From the IMG/VR virus record IMGVR_UViG_3300034418_008158, positions 1 to 64,000 of that record: a DNA stretch of 64,000 nucleotides; one strand, written 5' to 3'. Below the pieces are notes generated by a model. That model made no database searches. It saw only the letters and a list, made by a program, of their open reading frames with translations, and had not been told where the DNA came from. The DNA is from a virus. Each line of letters opens with the position of its first letter. Within the stretch, counting starts at the first letter, position 1. Positions 11,380 through 20,390 of the stretch are shown in pieces. Both the position numbers and the translations under genes were made by a program.

Positions 11380-11804
11380 TGTATTTCTTTCTGAGTTCTG
11401 TAATTATCTTTCTAGGTAAGAGCTTTGCTGATGTATTTGGCAATGAAGCTGCCTGGAATAGGTCATGGTTTAAAAAGTTTAAAAAAACTTCTTTCTTGGG
11501 CCCTAAAGATTACACTTCAGAAAGAAAAGATAGTATGGGAGCTTGGATTAGCTCCCATACTTTTCTCTCTTTTAAAATAAGTAACTATTTATCTCACACA
11601 ATTCTTGTACCTTTGACTGATGCTTGGCATTTTTCAAACACTATAAGAAGAGTAGGTATATATTTAGCTGTTTTCTTTGCATTGAAATGCGCCTTTCCAA
11701 CACTAGAAGCTGCTAAATACACTGCTATCTTCATAGCTATAAATCAAACAGGTTTCTGGTTATTCTACAATTATATTATTCAGAAATCAGCAATAAAAGC
11801 TTAG
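11376..11804 (+). CDS. Membrane protein, last gene of the plus-strand block
   Basis: 142 residues with a hydrophobic N terminus (about 1-16), a basic middle (WFKKFKKTS), and two hydrophobic segments near the C terminus (about 92-110 and 113-130). The pattern W-N-RSWFKKF resembles small Bacteroidota phage inner-membrane proteins, but no family is assigned. It is coupled to the gene before it. Its 3' end runs 29 bp into the convergent minus-strand gene, so the two transcription blocks collide here. Confidence 0.6.
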   Translation: MMYFFLSSVIIFLGKSFADVFGNEAAWNRSWFKKFKKTSFLGPKDYTSERKDSMGAWISSHTFLSFKISNYLSHTILVPLTDAWHFSNTIRRVGIYLAVFFALKCAFPTLEAAKYTAIFIAINQTGFWLFYNYIIQKSAIKA

Positions 11805-12177
11805 AGTATTTCTTCTCTACAGTAAATCCTTGCTTTAGCATAGCTTGATCAAAAGTGTCTGGAAGTTGATTTGGGTCAACTAAAACACTTCCTAAGAGTT
11901 GTCCATCTTGCCCTACTTCATAATACTTTTGTATTTTTTCTACTTCTGCAAGACAGGCTTCCAAAAATTCCTTATCAGTTTTTAATAAATCTTTAGGTAT
12001 AATTTCTGTTTTCTCTATCCCTAGGGTAAAATACTTTTTAAAATGTACTAAGTAATATGTCCCACCTCTATGTATTCTTACATGAGTTGAAAAATGAGTC
12101 TTTCTTATTACATTGTCCCATGTATCATCATTCCCAAAAGTGTAAGAGTCCATATAAAACTTTGGATAAATCTTCAT
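11776..12177 (-). CDS. Hypothetical protein at the convergent junction
   Basis: 133 residues, soluble, mixed alpha/beta composition with an acidic middle and no recognised motif. It is the most distal gene of the minus-strand replication arm and overlaps the 3' end of the opposing membrane gene by 29 bp. The start is preceded by an AT-rich leader typical for this window. Function unknown. Confidence 0.6.
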   Translation of the reverse strand: MKIYPKFYMDSYTFGNDDTWDNVIRKTHFSTHVRIHRGGTYYLVHFKKYFTLGIEKTEIIPKDLLKTDKEFLEACLAEVEKIQKYYEVGQDGQLLGSVLVDPNQLPDTFDQAMLKQGFTVEKKYSKLLLLISE

Positions 12178-12186
12178 AATTATAAA

Positions 12187-12945
12187 TTAAAAGGTAAATG
12201 AATAGGTTAGACCAACACCAAATTGAAGACCTGTCTGTATAGTCCCATCTCTGATCCTAGTAGCACCATAACCAGTATATACCCCCATACCAAACCTTTT
12301 CTTCTTAGCTGTTGAAACTTTGTATGATCTTACTGCTGTTGTTTCAGAGTAAGGACTATCATTAGAGATTTCAACAAAAGGTATAGGCTTTTTAAACCAA
12401 CCTTGTTTTTCTTCACCAATTACTACAGAGTAAGAGTTTTTAAGTTTAAGGGAATCAATGATAAGTTCTTGTCTATTCATTGTTACTTTCCCTTTTACCC
12501 AATCATTAAGGTTAAAACTTTTAGAGTATTCAGGATAAATGTACCAAGTACCATCTTCACTTGCCGATATAGTATCGTGATGCGTTACTACTATGTCATG
12601 AAGTATAGTGTCAATTAATGTTTCAGTTTGAAAGACTGTAACATTTCCTGAATTCTTTAATTGTTTCTGGAACTCATTAACTTTAGTTTGAAGAGCCATG
12701 ATTAAAGAGTCTGTAGTCTTTAATCTCAGGAAAGTTTTTGTCTCCTGAGACTCGAAGACACTAATTCTCGCTCTATTGATACCATCTTTATCTTTCCAGG
12801 TCTTGAGAGAATCAGTGAGTACTTCATTAAAGGCAATTTGTTCTCCAAGTTGTGAAGCTTTTTCCCTACCTCTCCACCAAAAGAAGAGAAGTAGGATAGC
12901 AAGGGCTATAATGATTATAGTTTTTAGATCAAAGAATTTTTTCAT
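12187..12945 (-). CDS. Membrane-anchored coiled-coil phage protein, spanin-like layout
   Basis: The chosen start (12945) gives 252 residues beginning MKKFFDLKT; the frame is open further upstream but that would run through the preceding gene. An N-terminal membrane anchor (about residues 7-25, rich in Ile/Leu and ending FFWWRGRE) is followed by a long heptad-like coiled coil (about 30-105) and a beta-rich C terminus ending YSFTF, like an outer-membrane strand. Such layouts are common in Bacteroidota phages next to lysis genes and would suit a protein bridging inner and outer membrane (inference). Confidence 0.6.
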   Translation of the reverse strand: MKKFFDLKTIIIIALAILLLFFWWRGREKASQLGEQIAFNEVLTDSLKTWKDKDGINRARISVFESQETKTFLRLKTTDSLIMALQTKVNEFQKQLKNSGNVTVFQTETLIDTILHDIVVTHHDTISASEDGTWYIYPEYSKSFNLNDWVKGKVTMNRQELIIDSLKLKNSYSVVIGEEKQGWFKKPIPFVEISNDSPYSETTAVRSYKVSTAKKKRFGMGVYTGYGATRIRDGTIQTGLQFGVGLTYSFTF

Positions 12946-12949
12946 AATT

Positions 12950-13201
12950 TTAAATTTTAAGATGTTCAGCAAATTTCTCAATTTCCATGTTAGTAAAACC
13001 TGGACTACTTTTAACTCTGAACCCAGCACGATCTAAAAGAGTTATATTCTTATATCTAAGATCAACTCTAATCTGCGCACCATTCCCATTTGTAAAATAT
13101 AGCTTTCTAGTTTTAGCTACATGTTGATGATTGAAGCCAATCATCTTAATATAATTGATGAAGTTTTGATCACCAATAAAATTTATAACTTTCTTTACCA
13201 T
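12950..13201 (-). CDS. Small basic hypothetical protein
   Basis: 83 residues, basic, with a C-terminal stretch of alternating hydrophobic and charged residues (RVDLRYKNITLLDRAGF). It sits 4 bp before the membrane-anchored coiled-coil gene. The fold could be a small alpha/beta RNA- or DNA-binding unit, but no family is recognised. Confidence 0.5.
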   Translation of the reverse strand: MVKKVINFIGDQNFINYIKMIGFNHQHVAKTRKLYFTNGNGAQIRVDLRYKNITLLDRAGFRVKSSPGFTNMEIEKFAEHLKI

Positions 13202-13258
13202 TTTAAAATGATTTTAAAGATAAATAAATAGAAAACTTATTGTGGTTCTTCACAATGT

Positions 13259-13783
13259 TCACTTAGAATTTTCTTCTTCTCGATCTGAACCAGAGCCACC
13301 AATCATACCCTTGGCTTTTCTAGCTTGAAGTTTTTCATAATTAGCTTGAAGAGCTTCTTCGATGTCAATACTATAGATATTTGCCAAAAGGCATAAATTC
13401 ATAGCAAAGACATGGTATTCAGTGTTCAAATCAATAGCATTGAAAGAACCATCTCGATAATACTTCTTAACTATTTCAGCTATTCTCCCTAAAGCTTTGT
13501 TAGCATTAGCTTTCACTGAAGATTCCATTAAGAAGTTTTTGTCCAAAGTATGAACATCAGCAGGAAAAACATCAAGTATTTGTAATCCAGCTTCTTGACA
13601 ACTAGCAGTAAGATACCAACAGACATCACCAAACTCTTTTTTCTGATCATGTTCTCCTTCTCCAAGGACTTCACAGAACTCTTGAAATTCTCCCATTAGT
13701 CCTAAAGTAGTGTAAGCTAAACCTATCTCTTTTGGATAGATAGCAGTTGATTGAATTGTTTCTTGATAAGTTTCTAAATTCAT
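13259..13783 (-). CDS. MazG-like nucleotide pyrophosphohydrolase
   Basis: Starting at MNLETYQET (13783) the product has 174 residues. It carries the MazG-type metal-binding signature: GEFQEF followed about 20 residues later by KKEFGDVCWYL, i.e. ExxE plus ExxD helices that bind Mg2+ and the nucleotide triphosphate. The C-terminal helix (NYEKLQARKAKG) is also typical. The family hydrolyses (d)NTPs to monophosphates plus PPi. The frame is open up to 13906, which would add 41 residues; that upstream DNA also holds a GGGG/CCCC hairpin near 13805-13830, so I prefer the shorter start. It lies two genes downstream of the ribonucleotide reductase in the same minus-strand transcription unit. Confidence 0.75.
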   Translation of the reverse strand: MNLETYQETIQSTAIYPKEIGLAYTTLGLMGEFQEFCEVLGEGEHDQKKEFGDVCWYLTASCQEAGLQILDVFPADVHTLDKNFLMESSVKANANKALGRIAEIVKKYYRDGSFNAIDLNTEYHVFAMNLCLLANIYSIDIEEALQANYEKLQARKAKGMIGGSGSDREEENSK

Positions 13784-13877
13784 TTTAATTGATTTTGTAG
13801 GCCAAGAGGAGTAGAGGGGTTTGAATTCCCCTACCCTTTCTTCTAGCCATAGTTGTTTAATCCAACATTCCATCTTA

Positions 13878-14075
13878 TTAGCTTTTGATACCAAAGTGAA
13901 TTGCATATAGAACTTTTGAATGCCCTATAGGCATCTTCTGATAGAACTGAAGTATCTTAGCTTCCAGAATTTGATTCTGATGTTCTAAGTTATTAGTTCT
14001 TTCAGTGATGACTTTCTCAATTTCTTCAGCAAGGTTAAAAGCAAAAGCTGAAATGGGTTGATCAGATTTTGACAT
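13878..14075 (-). CDS. Small helical hypothetical protein
   Basis: Using the ATG at 14075 (MSKSDQPIS) gives 65 residues; the longer frame would lie inside the reductase gene. The middle is a predicted helix with heptad spacing (EEIEKVITERTNNLEHQNQILEAKILQ), suggesting a coiled coil. It sits directly behind the reductase stop codon and before the MazG-like gene, so it may belong to nucleotide metabolism by association only. Confidence 0.5.
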   Translation of the reverse strand: MSKSDQPISAFAFNLAEEIEKVITERTNNLEHQNQILEAKILQFYQKMPIGHSKVLYAIHFGIKS

Positions 14076-14077
14076 AG

Positions 14078-16162
14078 TTATAAAATTTCGCACCCACTTG
14101 GGCCACAAGCTACTGAATCTTTCTGAGTAGTGTTATCTTCTTCTTCAATGATTTCAGTAAGATTAATATCAGTATTAAGTACGTAATCTAGTTTAGCCTT
14201 AAATACTTCTGGTGAAACTTCTTCAAAAGGTGCATCTCTATAAGTGCCACCATCATAAGGTAAGACAGATAAACCATTGAAAGTGTGCTTGTACTTCCAC
14301 ATCCAAGCTCCTACTGCATCCCATTCATTTACAACTAAATCTCCATCTTGAATATCAGCATTATACGTTAATCCCACATTGTCATCTAGTCCTAATGAAT
14401 ACACCATATCCTTATCTACACTTACAGTAGCAGAAACATTGTTAGTGTTTGGCCCCCTATTGTGCCCTACTTGAACCCATTCAACATTGAACTTTTTAAC
14501 TCTTTCTAGCATTTCAAGAGCATTTTCATTATCTCTTATTAATGCAGTTTGAGGAGCTACTTGAGGAATCCCAATAACAGCAGACATAGGATCATAATCC
14601 ATCTCTTTTATCAATAATGGATGATTTTTTTTAAAGAAATTATAAAGATGATCTCCAATTCTACATTGCATATTTCTAATATACATGGCTGAGTGCCAAG
14701 CATGTATGCCTGAAGAAGTACCCACTACACAAGAGGTTGTTCCTGATGGTTTAATAGTAGTAGTTCTTGCAGCTTTGTTAATACCAATAAGATTAGCAAC
14801 TCTTTCGTTCTCTTTTTTAACTAGTAAAGCAGTTTCTCTAAGATTTAAATCATCAATATTCCCATTACAAATACCAGTAATTCCAACACCAATTAAAGCA
14901 TCTTTTTCAGTATTAGTTTTCCAAATAGTACGAAGATAATGAAAGTCTGAGAATCCTGCTTGAAGAGTCCCAAAGAAGGCAGCTACTCTAGCTCTTTCAT
15001 TAAAGTCATTTTGGAATTTAACCCATAATTGCATACCTTCATCCATACTCTTTCCATCATACTCAGGACTATCTATTTTTCCTACTAACCCTTCTCCAAT
15101 AGTTCCAGCATTGATTTCAGTAAGATTACAAAATGTGTAAGGTCTTAGACTGATCTCACAACATGGATTAGTACCATATTCAGGATCATTAGTAAAGTAA
15201 ATACCAGGTTCTCCAGAATTTGATTCTACAGTTGTTTGCCATAGAGTTTGAAACTCTTCTTCCTTTACTCGATTTCTCAAGATGACAGCAGAGTTATTAG
15301 CTCTACCTCTTTGAGGGTTGAGTTCCCACCAGTTACCAGCTTTGGCAGTAGCCATCTCTTTATCATCCATAGAGAATAAAGCAATAAGAGCAGCTCTTCT
15401 TATACCACCAGCAAGCACTGCATCAGCTATATAACAACAAATATCATGTACTTCAACAGTGGTAAGTTTAGAACCATTTTCTTTTTCGTTTAGAATTGCC
15501 TCTATATTTGTTAAACAAATCCTTAAAGGTTCTGGCCCTGGAGCTTTACCACCAGCAGTTACTAGTCTTTCTCCTTTCTTTCTAATATCAGAATAATCAA
15601 ATCTAGGTCTTACTTTAGTGATTCCAAAATGTGATTTCATTAATTGTTTTACTGCATCAGCCCAGCCTTCAATAGAATCACCTATAAGGTATTTTGCTTC
15701 TTTAGTTGGTTGAATAACCTCTGGCAATTCCCTTACATGATGATATTGTATTGAATAGCCAACACCAGTTCCACCTAAAAGTAAAAACATCAGTTCTGAA
15801 AAACCTCTGTAATCATTTATTGGCATGTAAGAACAATTGTAGATACGTGCTTCATTCTTCTCTATTGCTGGGCCTGCAAATTGTAGGGCTCTCATTGAAG
15901 GTAAAACTTTTTTGTCGTAGAGGTATTGGCTATTGTCGAGAATTTCTTGTACTAAAGGAGTAAATTCTCCTTCTAAAAATTGAGCTTCAGGCCATGTATT
16001 AAAAGCCTCATTATCAAATTGGTTGCCATACTTCTTGATCATCATGGTAAGATAACGATTAATGATTTCATTCCAATCTTCTCTACGCTTTTCTTCAGGT
16101 AGGTACTTAGCATACTTATTATAGGTGACAATGTTACCTAGGATTTCTTGCGTTTTATCCAT
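14078..16162 (-). CDS. Class II (adenosylcobalamin-dependent) ribonucleoside-triphosphate reductase
   Basis: 694 residues that resemble the monomeric B12-dependent triphosphate reductase family. Visible marks: the N-terminal redox cysteine in YNCSY (about residue 108), the loop LLGGTGVGYS, the active-site segment TNPCCEI (about 333) that supplies Asn, the thiyl-radical Cys and Glu, then FCNL, and the C-terminal shuttle pair CGPSGCEIL. The enzyme makes deoxynucleoside triphosphates with a cobalamin radical and needs no separate radical subunit, so it works with or without oxygen but depends on host B12. Neighbours (MazG-like enzyme, dNTP diphosphohydrolase) also adjust the nucleotide pool. Confidence 0.9.
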   Translation of the reverse strand: MDKTQEILGNIVTYNKYAKYLPEEKRREDWNEIINRYLTMMIKKYGNQFDNEAFNTWPEAQFLEGEFTPLVQEILDNSQYLYDKKVLPSMRALQFAGPAIEKNEARIYNCSYMPINDYRGFSELMFLLLGGTGVGYSIQYHHVRELPEVIQPTKEAKYLIGDSIEGWADAVKQLMKSHFGITKVRPRFDYSDIRKKGERLVTAGGKAPGPEPLRICLTNIEAILNEKENGSKLTTVEVHDICCYIADAVLAGGIRRAALIALFSMDDKEMATAKAGNWWELNPQRGRANNSAVILRNRVKEEEFQTLWQTTVESNSGEPGIYFTNDPEYGTNPCCEISLRPYTFCNLTEINAGTIGEGLVGKIDSPEYDGKSMDEGMQLWVKFQNDFNERARVAAFFGTLQAGFSDFHYLRTIWKTNTEKDALIGVGITGICNGNIDDLNLRETALLVKKENERVANLIGINKAARTTTIKPSGTTSCVVGTSSGIHAWHSAMYIRNMQCRIGDHLYNFFKKNHPLLIKEMDYDPMSAVIGIPQVAPQTALIRDNENALEMLERVKKFNVEWVQVGHNRGPNTNNVSATVSVDKDMVYSLGLDDNVGLTYNADIQDGDLVVNEWDAVGAWMWKYKHTFNGLSVLPYDGGTYRDAPFEEVSPEVFKAKLDYVLNTDINLTEIIEEEDNTTQKDSVACGPSGCEIL

Positions 16163-16251
16163 TTTATTGAATTTTAAAATTAAATTATGTATTAGAAAAA
16201 TTACCAGGAGCAGAATATACCCCTGGCTTTGGATTCATAAGATACAAAAAA

Positions 16252-16578
16252 TTATACTATTATGTCAACTTTTGTCTCTTCTTCTTTCTCCTCTTTATTG
16301 TCAATAGCAATAATATCATCATAAGGCACAATTACATGAATGATCATTCCCTTATCATTTTTCTCAATTAATTTTGTCCCTTGAAACTGGACATACTGAG
16401 AAAAAACAGGAGTGTCTCCTATATTAATTCTTCCTTCTGGACATTCATCACCAACTTGGAGAACCTTGAATTTAAAATCAAACTTATCGCTATCTGAAGC
16501 GTTGTCAGGCAAAATTAATCCAGATTTTTTCTCTTTCATTTTTTGCTCAATTAAAACTCTTTTCCCTAATACTTTCAT
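16252..16578 (-). CDS. groES: GroES-like co-chaperonin
   Basis: 108 residues with the Cpn10 plan: MKVLGKRVLIEQ start, a mobile loop KKSGLILPDNAS that contacts GroEL, the VLQVGDE turn, GDTPVFSQY and a final strand PYDDIIAI. The loop has the hydrophobic Ile-Leu pattern needed for GroEL binding. A charged tail (KEEKEEETK) is extra. Phage GroES proteins such as T4 gp31 widen the host chaperonin cage for capsid protein folding; that role is likely here. An 89-bp gap separates it from the reductase gene. Confidence 0.88.
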   Translation of the reverse strand: MKVLGKRVLIEQKMKEKKSGLILPDNASDSDKFDFKFKVLQVGDECPEGRINIGDTPVFSQYVQFQGTKLIEKNDKGMIIHVIVPYDDIIAIDNKEEKEEETKVDIIV

Positions 16579-16580
16579 AT

Positions 16581-17108
16581 TTACTTTTTTGTTTTAGTAC
16601 GTGTTAAAATACAATTATTTAAATAAAAACCATCCCCTTTAAGGGTAAAAGTGAAGACATTATAGTACATAGTCATTGTGTACTCCCACCTTGATTCTTC
16701 AGAAACAAACACATAAGGTTTAACAGGTGTTCCATAAATATTATAAAGGGCTCTCATTACTTGAACTGGTCTCGCATTGTATAAAATAACTGCTGAACCT
16801 TCTTTATAGTATTTTATTTCTTCTTCTATTAAAGCTTGTATGAAATCTTCGTTTGCAAAGTCTTCCATAGTAAAGTAGCCTGAGTCTTCTTTAGGTACTT
16901 CGACTTTTATACTTATATCATTAAGTCTTTTTTCCCAAGTTTCAAACTTTTTAGTAAGTAATAACTCGGCTTGTGCTACATCTTTATCTCTTTCAACTTC
17001 AGACAATATGGAGTATTTACTACCAAAGTACGAAGCTAAGAGAAAATTCTGGACTAAGCTAATAATTCCTAGGATAATTCCTAGAATAATAAATTCTAAT
17101 AAACTCAT
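16581..17108 (-). CDS. Membrane-anchored hypothetical protein
   Basis: 175 residues. The N terminus is a single long membrane segment (about residues 5-27, rich in Ile/Leu), followed by a charged helix and a soluble alpha/beta domain with aromatic residues near the C terminus (YTMTMYYNVFTFTL). It is packed 2 bp before groES and 11 bp after the UvrD-like helicase. No family recognised; a membrane-attached replication or exclusion role would be a guess. Confidence 0.55.
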   Translation of the reverse strand: MSLLEFIILGIILGIISLVQNFLLASYFGSKYSILSEVERDKDVAQAELLLTKKFETWEKRLNDISIKVEVPKEDSGYFTMEDFANEDFIQALIEEEIKYYKEGSAVILYNARPVQVMRALYNIYGTPVKPYVFVSEESRWEYTMTMYYNVFTFTLKGDGFYLNNCILTRTKTKK

Positions 17109-17119
17109 AATTATTTTAT

Positions 17120-18589
17120 TTAAACATTTAAAAAATAAAGTTCGTGTCTGGCTCTAGTTCTAGCCACGTATTTAAGATTCTCTTCCTGCTGTAATTGATC
17201 AGGTGTAGTTGCAAACTTAGAAGGTATCAAATTCTCATTAAGTATATACACAACATCAGCTTCTAATCCTTTTGCTTTATGTATAGTGCATAATTTAATA
17301 GAGTCTTCTTTACCTTTAAAGATCACTTTCATTAGTATTGAAAGTTTACTAACTAGTTCATGGTCAGAAAGGTTAAAGCCTTGTACTAAACGCTTAAAAT
17401 TTATAGAATTCTCTAAAAAAATATGATACAACATCTTACTTCTTTCACTTCCTTCTATTGCAAGGTCAAAGAGCTTACCTTCAATCTTAGCTTTTGCACT
17501 TTTAATAGTCAACTTATCATATGGTTTTAAGAAACGTGTTACAGAGTTAAGAATATCTGTCCCTTCAATGTAGCAAGATTTACCTTGAGCAAAAAGTATA
17601 AAGTATAGATTTATGATAGGAGCAGAATTTCTGCAAACCACCATTGATCTGTCTTTAATTTGATTATAATTGTTTATCTCTTCAACTACTCCAGGTTTTT
17701 CACTGAAGGCTTGCATTACATCGTAAACCTCATTTGCTGATTCAATGATACCTGTATCACATCTATAGCAAATATCAAGAGTACATTCTTTTACGTTGTC
17801 TTTACCCTTAAATAAATTAAAAGAATCTGCATAAGCCCCACTAAATCCATAGATACTTTGATTTCTATCTCCAACTGCAATCCATTTTTCAAGAGAAGGT
17901 TGTGCAATTATTTTATCAATTAAAGCATGTTGGCATAAGTTTAAGTCTTGAGCTTCATCAACCATCAAATAAGTAGGATAAATAGGAATTTCAAGATCAT
18001 ACCTTACAGGCACATAAATCATGTCATTAAAATCAACCACAATTTTATTACCTTCATAACTAGCATCTCTTAACTCCTTAAACATCTCCCATAAGTTTTC
18101 CATATCGGGTGCAGTATATAGGTATTTGCCTATACTAACACCATAGTCCACTATTTGTTTATAGTCTCCTGTCAAGAATAACCTGGAGATGTCATTCATA
18201 TCCATAAGTGTATAAGTAATTCTCAATTTATCTTCCCAGGAAAGGTATTTAAAAAATTTCCTGTTTTGATTTTGGAATTCTCTCACTAGATCATAATTCT
18301 TTCCTTTGTTTACTACAACTTGTTTCCAATTTCTAATTGAAGATAAACCAAGACTATGTATAGTCAAAGATTTACCTTGTTCCAAGCCTTTGTTTTCAAT
18401 TTTCTCTTGTATTTCCTTTTGAACTGAAGAGTTAAAAGCTAAAAATAAAGTCCTATGTTTACATAAAGCAAGCAATTCAAGAAGAGTGGTAGTTTTACCA
18501 CTCCCTGCAACTGCATTAATAAGGATATTATGTTTTGTGTCAGTCCAAGTTTCAAAAATTTTTTCTTGTCTTGTGCTGGCTTTTAACAT
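17120..18589 (-). CDS. UvrD/Rep-type superfamily 1 DNA helicase
   Basis: 489 residues with SF1A motifs in order: Q-like motif near STRQEKIF, Walker A AVAGSGKTTT (about 26-35), motif Ia LFLAFNSS, Walker B VDEAQD (about 211-216), motif III VGDRNQSIYGFSGA, motif IV-type CYRC, motif V TIHKAKGLEADVVY and motif VI YVARTRARHELYF. It would translocate 3'-5' on single-stranded DNA and help replication or recombination. It is shorter than bacterial UvrD (about 720), lacking large 1B/2B insertions, as often in phages. It overlaps the next upstream gene by 7 bp. Confidence 0.9.
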   Translation of the reverse strand: MLKASTRQEKIFETWTDTKHNILINAVAGSGKTTTLLELLALCKHRTLFLAFNSSVQKEIQEKIENKGLEQGKSLTIHSLGLSSIRNWKQVVVNKGKNYDLVREFQNQNRKFFKYLSWEDKLRITYTLMDMNDISRLFLTGDYKQIVDYGVSIGKYLYTAPDMENLWEMFKELRDASYEGNKIVVDFNDMIYVPVRYDLEIPIYPTYLMVDEAQDLNLCQHALIDKIIAQPSLEKWIAVGDRNQSIYGFSGAYADSFNLFKGKDNVKECTLDICYRCDTGIIESANEVYDVMQAFSEKPGVVEEINNYNQIKDRSMVVCRNSAPIINLYFILFAQGKSCYIEGTDILNSVTRFLKPYDKLTIKSAKAKIEGKLFDLAIEGSERSKMLYHIFLENSINFKRLVQGFNLSDHELVSKLSILMKVIFKGKEDSIKLCTIHKAKGLEADVVYILNENLIPSKFATTPDQLQQEENLKYVARTRARHELYFLNV

Positions 18590-18975
18590 ATGTCACTATT
18601 GTTTTCTTTAGTAGCCCAATGAACTTTATCTTCAGTCTCATCTTCAATAAAGGAAAGGAAACTTTCATAATCAAATCTGTCATCCATCTCTGGTCTATGT
18701 TTCATCATCCAAGCTAAAAATAAAGTGTTGCACTGCATGTGTCCTATATGAGATAGTCCACTTTCAGGGCAGTTATCTTCACCTTCCAAAAAAGCATGTA
18801 CATGCCTTAATAATGATTCACATATTTCTTGAATAGATAAACCTTTCATCCAATTGTAAGCAGCATACTTTTCAGCTCCAAATTCTAAAACTCTAACCAT
18901 GGGTTCAAGTGCAGAAAAAGGTACAAGCCCCCATTGAGGCTTGTCAGTATTATATCTATCTCCTTTAGTCTTCAT
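18583..18975 (-). CDS. dATP/dGTP diphosphohydrolase-type protein (DUF5664)
   Basis: 130 residues matching the phage family usually annotated as dATP/dGTP diphosphohydrolase N-terminal domain. The family pattern is clear: KGDRYNTDKPQWGLVPFSAL, VLEFGAEKYAAYNWMKG, SLLRHVHAFLEGEDNCPESGLSHIGH and CNTLFLAWM, with His and Glu/Asp positions suited to metal-dependent all-alpha NTP pyrophosphohydrolases. It may remove specific dNTPs or modified nucleotides. Gene overlaps on both sides (7 and 11 bp) place it in one transcript with the helicase and the following genes. Confidence 0.8.
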   Translation of the reverse strand: MKTKGDRYNTDKPQWGLVPFSALEPMVRVLEFGAEKYAAYNWMKGLSIQEICESLLRHVHAFLEGEDNCPESGLSHIGHMQCNTLFLAWMMKHRPEMDDRFDYESFLSFIEDETEDKVHWATKENNSDIC

Positions 18976-19540
18976 AATTAAAAATTTCTTCTTTGTGATT
19001 TAATGGAAACTCATACTCTTCAGGCATTGTTACTAGTTCATTAGCTTTTACTTTAGTGCCATAAACTTTGTTTTGATTTTTAACAAATTCTTCAAGAGCT
19101 TTTGATTTCTTTAATAAAATGTTAGCAGCTTTTGTATCTGTTTGTAGAAATAAAGTTTTTATTTCTTCTTCAGTGTACATCTTGCTATACTTACCTTCTA
19201 AGAAATACTCATAAGTTTTTAAATAAGCTTTTGGTATTGCAATTACTACCATATGTCTTCTAGCATCTTTAAGATCAGGAGTAAATGGGTAATCAGCAAG
19301 ATAGTATTTTTCATACTTAATCCATTCTAAAAATTTTATGAAATTTCTTGGTTGGTACTTTGCATCACAGAGTAAATAAATACTTGGTGTAGGATTAAAA
19401 TGGTTGTCATCACCTATTCCTGCTGCCAATTTAAAAACTGTATTAATTTTGTCTGTAAACGTTGATCCGTAGAAAGAGAGACAAGGGCTCAGAAACTTCC
19501 AAGTTTTGTTCTCTAACATTTTTCCAATTTTAATATCCAT
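18965..19540 (-). CDS. Conserved-looking hypothetical protein
   Basis: 191 residues, mixed alpha/beta. A block SIYLLCDAKYQPRNFIKFLEW and a later ARRHMVVIAIP strand suggest a compact nucleotide- or nucleic-acid-binding fold, but no diagnostic motif is visible. It overlaps the PD-(D/E)XK nuclease gene by 11 bp and the diphosphohydrolase by 11 bp, so it is translated with DNA-metabolism genes. Confidence 0.6.
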   Translation of the reverse strand: MDIKIGKMLENKTWKFLSPCLSFYGSTFTDKINTVFKLAAGIGDDNHFNPTPSIYLLCDAKYQPRNFIKFLEWIKYEKYYLADYPFTPDLKDARRHMVVIAIPKAYLKTYEYFLEGKYSKMYTEEEIKTLFLQTDTKAANILLKKSKALEEFVKNQNKVYGTKVKANELVTMPEEYEFPLNHKEEIFNYED

Positions 19541-20375
19541 GCGTAGGTAGTTTCATACATTTAGAGAAAGTGAGGGAATCATAATACTCTTTAGCTTTTT
19601 TTAGTCTTGATTCTAAGAACATAATATCTTCTTGAATATCTCCTTGAAGTTTGTAGGTTTTAATCCTATACTCAATAGGGAGATTATTAATTGATTTTTG
19701 TTCTTTTTCAAAACGTAACATCTCTTTCTCTGAGAAATTTTTAGCATAAGTATTAAGCATTTCTTCTGGAATAGGCATAAGTACATAGTCAAGATAAGCA
19801 CTAGTACAATTATAAAGAAGACAATATGCTATAAGTTGCCAATGGTACTGAAGAGGAATTCCTTTTTTCTTTTTAAAAGTTTTCCAGGTTTCAGGTACTT
19901 TTACATCTCTTACAATCTCTTGAGATGAAACAATAATATCAGCTTCTCCAGTTAAAAAGTCAAGAGACATTCTTGTTCCATTTTTCTCAAAAGACATCTT
20001 ATAATACTTAGCCAGAAGCTCAATAGCACCATCTTCGCATAAATTCCCTTTCATAATTTTAAATAAACCATCTCCTATTGAGAAATCATAGAAGCTATAG
20101 TTTAACTCTAACCATCTTTCTTCAAGATAGGTTTTAGCACCATCAGGTAAAGGGTCATGTTCTGCATTATACTTCTGAGTCATTTGACTTTTTAAACTCT
20201 TTGCATCTGTTGCTATTCCTGGTGTCATGCAGTAATCGTCAATCTTAGCAAGAGAAAAAGTCTCTTTTTTCTTTTGAACTTTTGTTTTGACTTTCTCTAG
20301 GATTTGAAAGTATGCACCCTCATCAAAGTTTGGTCTATTTGTGCATATACTGTATGCACTCGATGATCTTATCAT
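19530..20375 (-). CDS. PD-(D/E)XK superfamily nuclease
   Basis: 281 residues. The nuclease core is visible as an upstream acidic helix (NLCEDGAIELL), GEADIIV (catalytic Asp), a short spacer, then VRDVKV with the D-x-K half of the motif, and the helix YHWQLIAYCLLY that carries the Q-x-x-x-Y of YqaJ/Cas4-like enzymes. It is probably an exonuclease or recombination nuclease acting with the nearby helicases. A terminator-like hairpin separates it from the rIIB-like gene, so it may start a new sub-operon. Confidence 0.75.
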   Translation of the reverse strand: MIRSSSAYSICTNRPNFDEGAYFQILEKVKTKVQKKKETFSLAKIDDYCMTPGIATDAKSLKSQMTQKYNAEHDPLPDGAKTYLEERWLELNYSFYDFSIGDGLFKIMKGNLCEDGAIELLAKYYKMSFEKNGTRMSLDFLTGEADIIVSSQEIVRDVKVPETWKTFKKKKGIPLQYHWQLIAYCLLYNCTSAYLDYVLMPIPEEMLNTYAKNFSEKEMLRFEKEQKSINNLPIEYRIKTYKLQGDIQEDIMFLESRLKKAKEYYDSLTFSKCMKLPTHGY

Positions 20376-20390
20376 AATTTTTTAGGTTAA

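Noticed and set aside
13795-13840. GGGGAATTCAAACCCC hairpin as tRNA T-arm
   Set aside because: No acceptor partner and no anticodon arm within tRNA distance; probably a simple hairpin ahead of the MazG-like gene.
16187-16240. 17-codon frame between RNR and groES
   Set aside because: Very short, no coupling to neighbours and no recognisable motif; listed only as seen.
13259-18975. 2-aminoadenine (Z-genome) biosynthesis
   Set aside because: MazG-like and dNTP hydrolase genes are present, but no PurZ-like synthetase is seen in the window, so the claim has no support.
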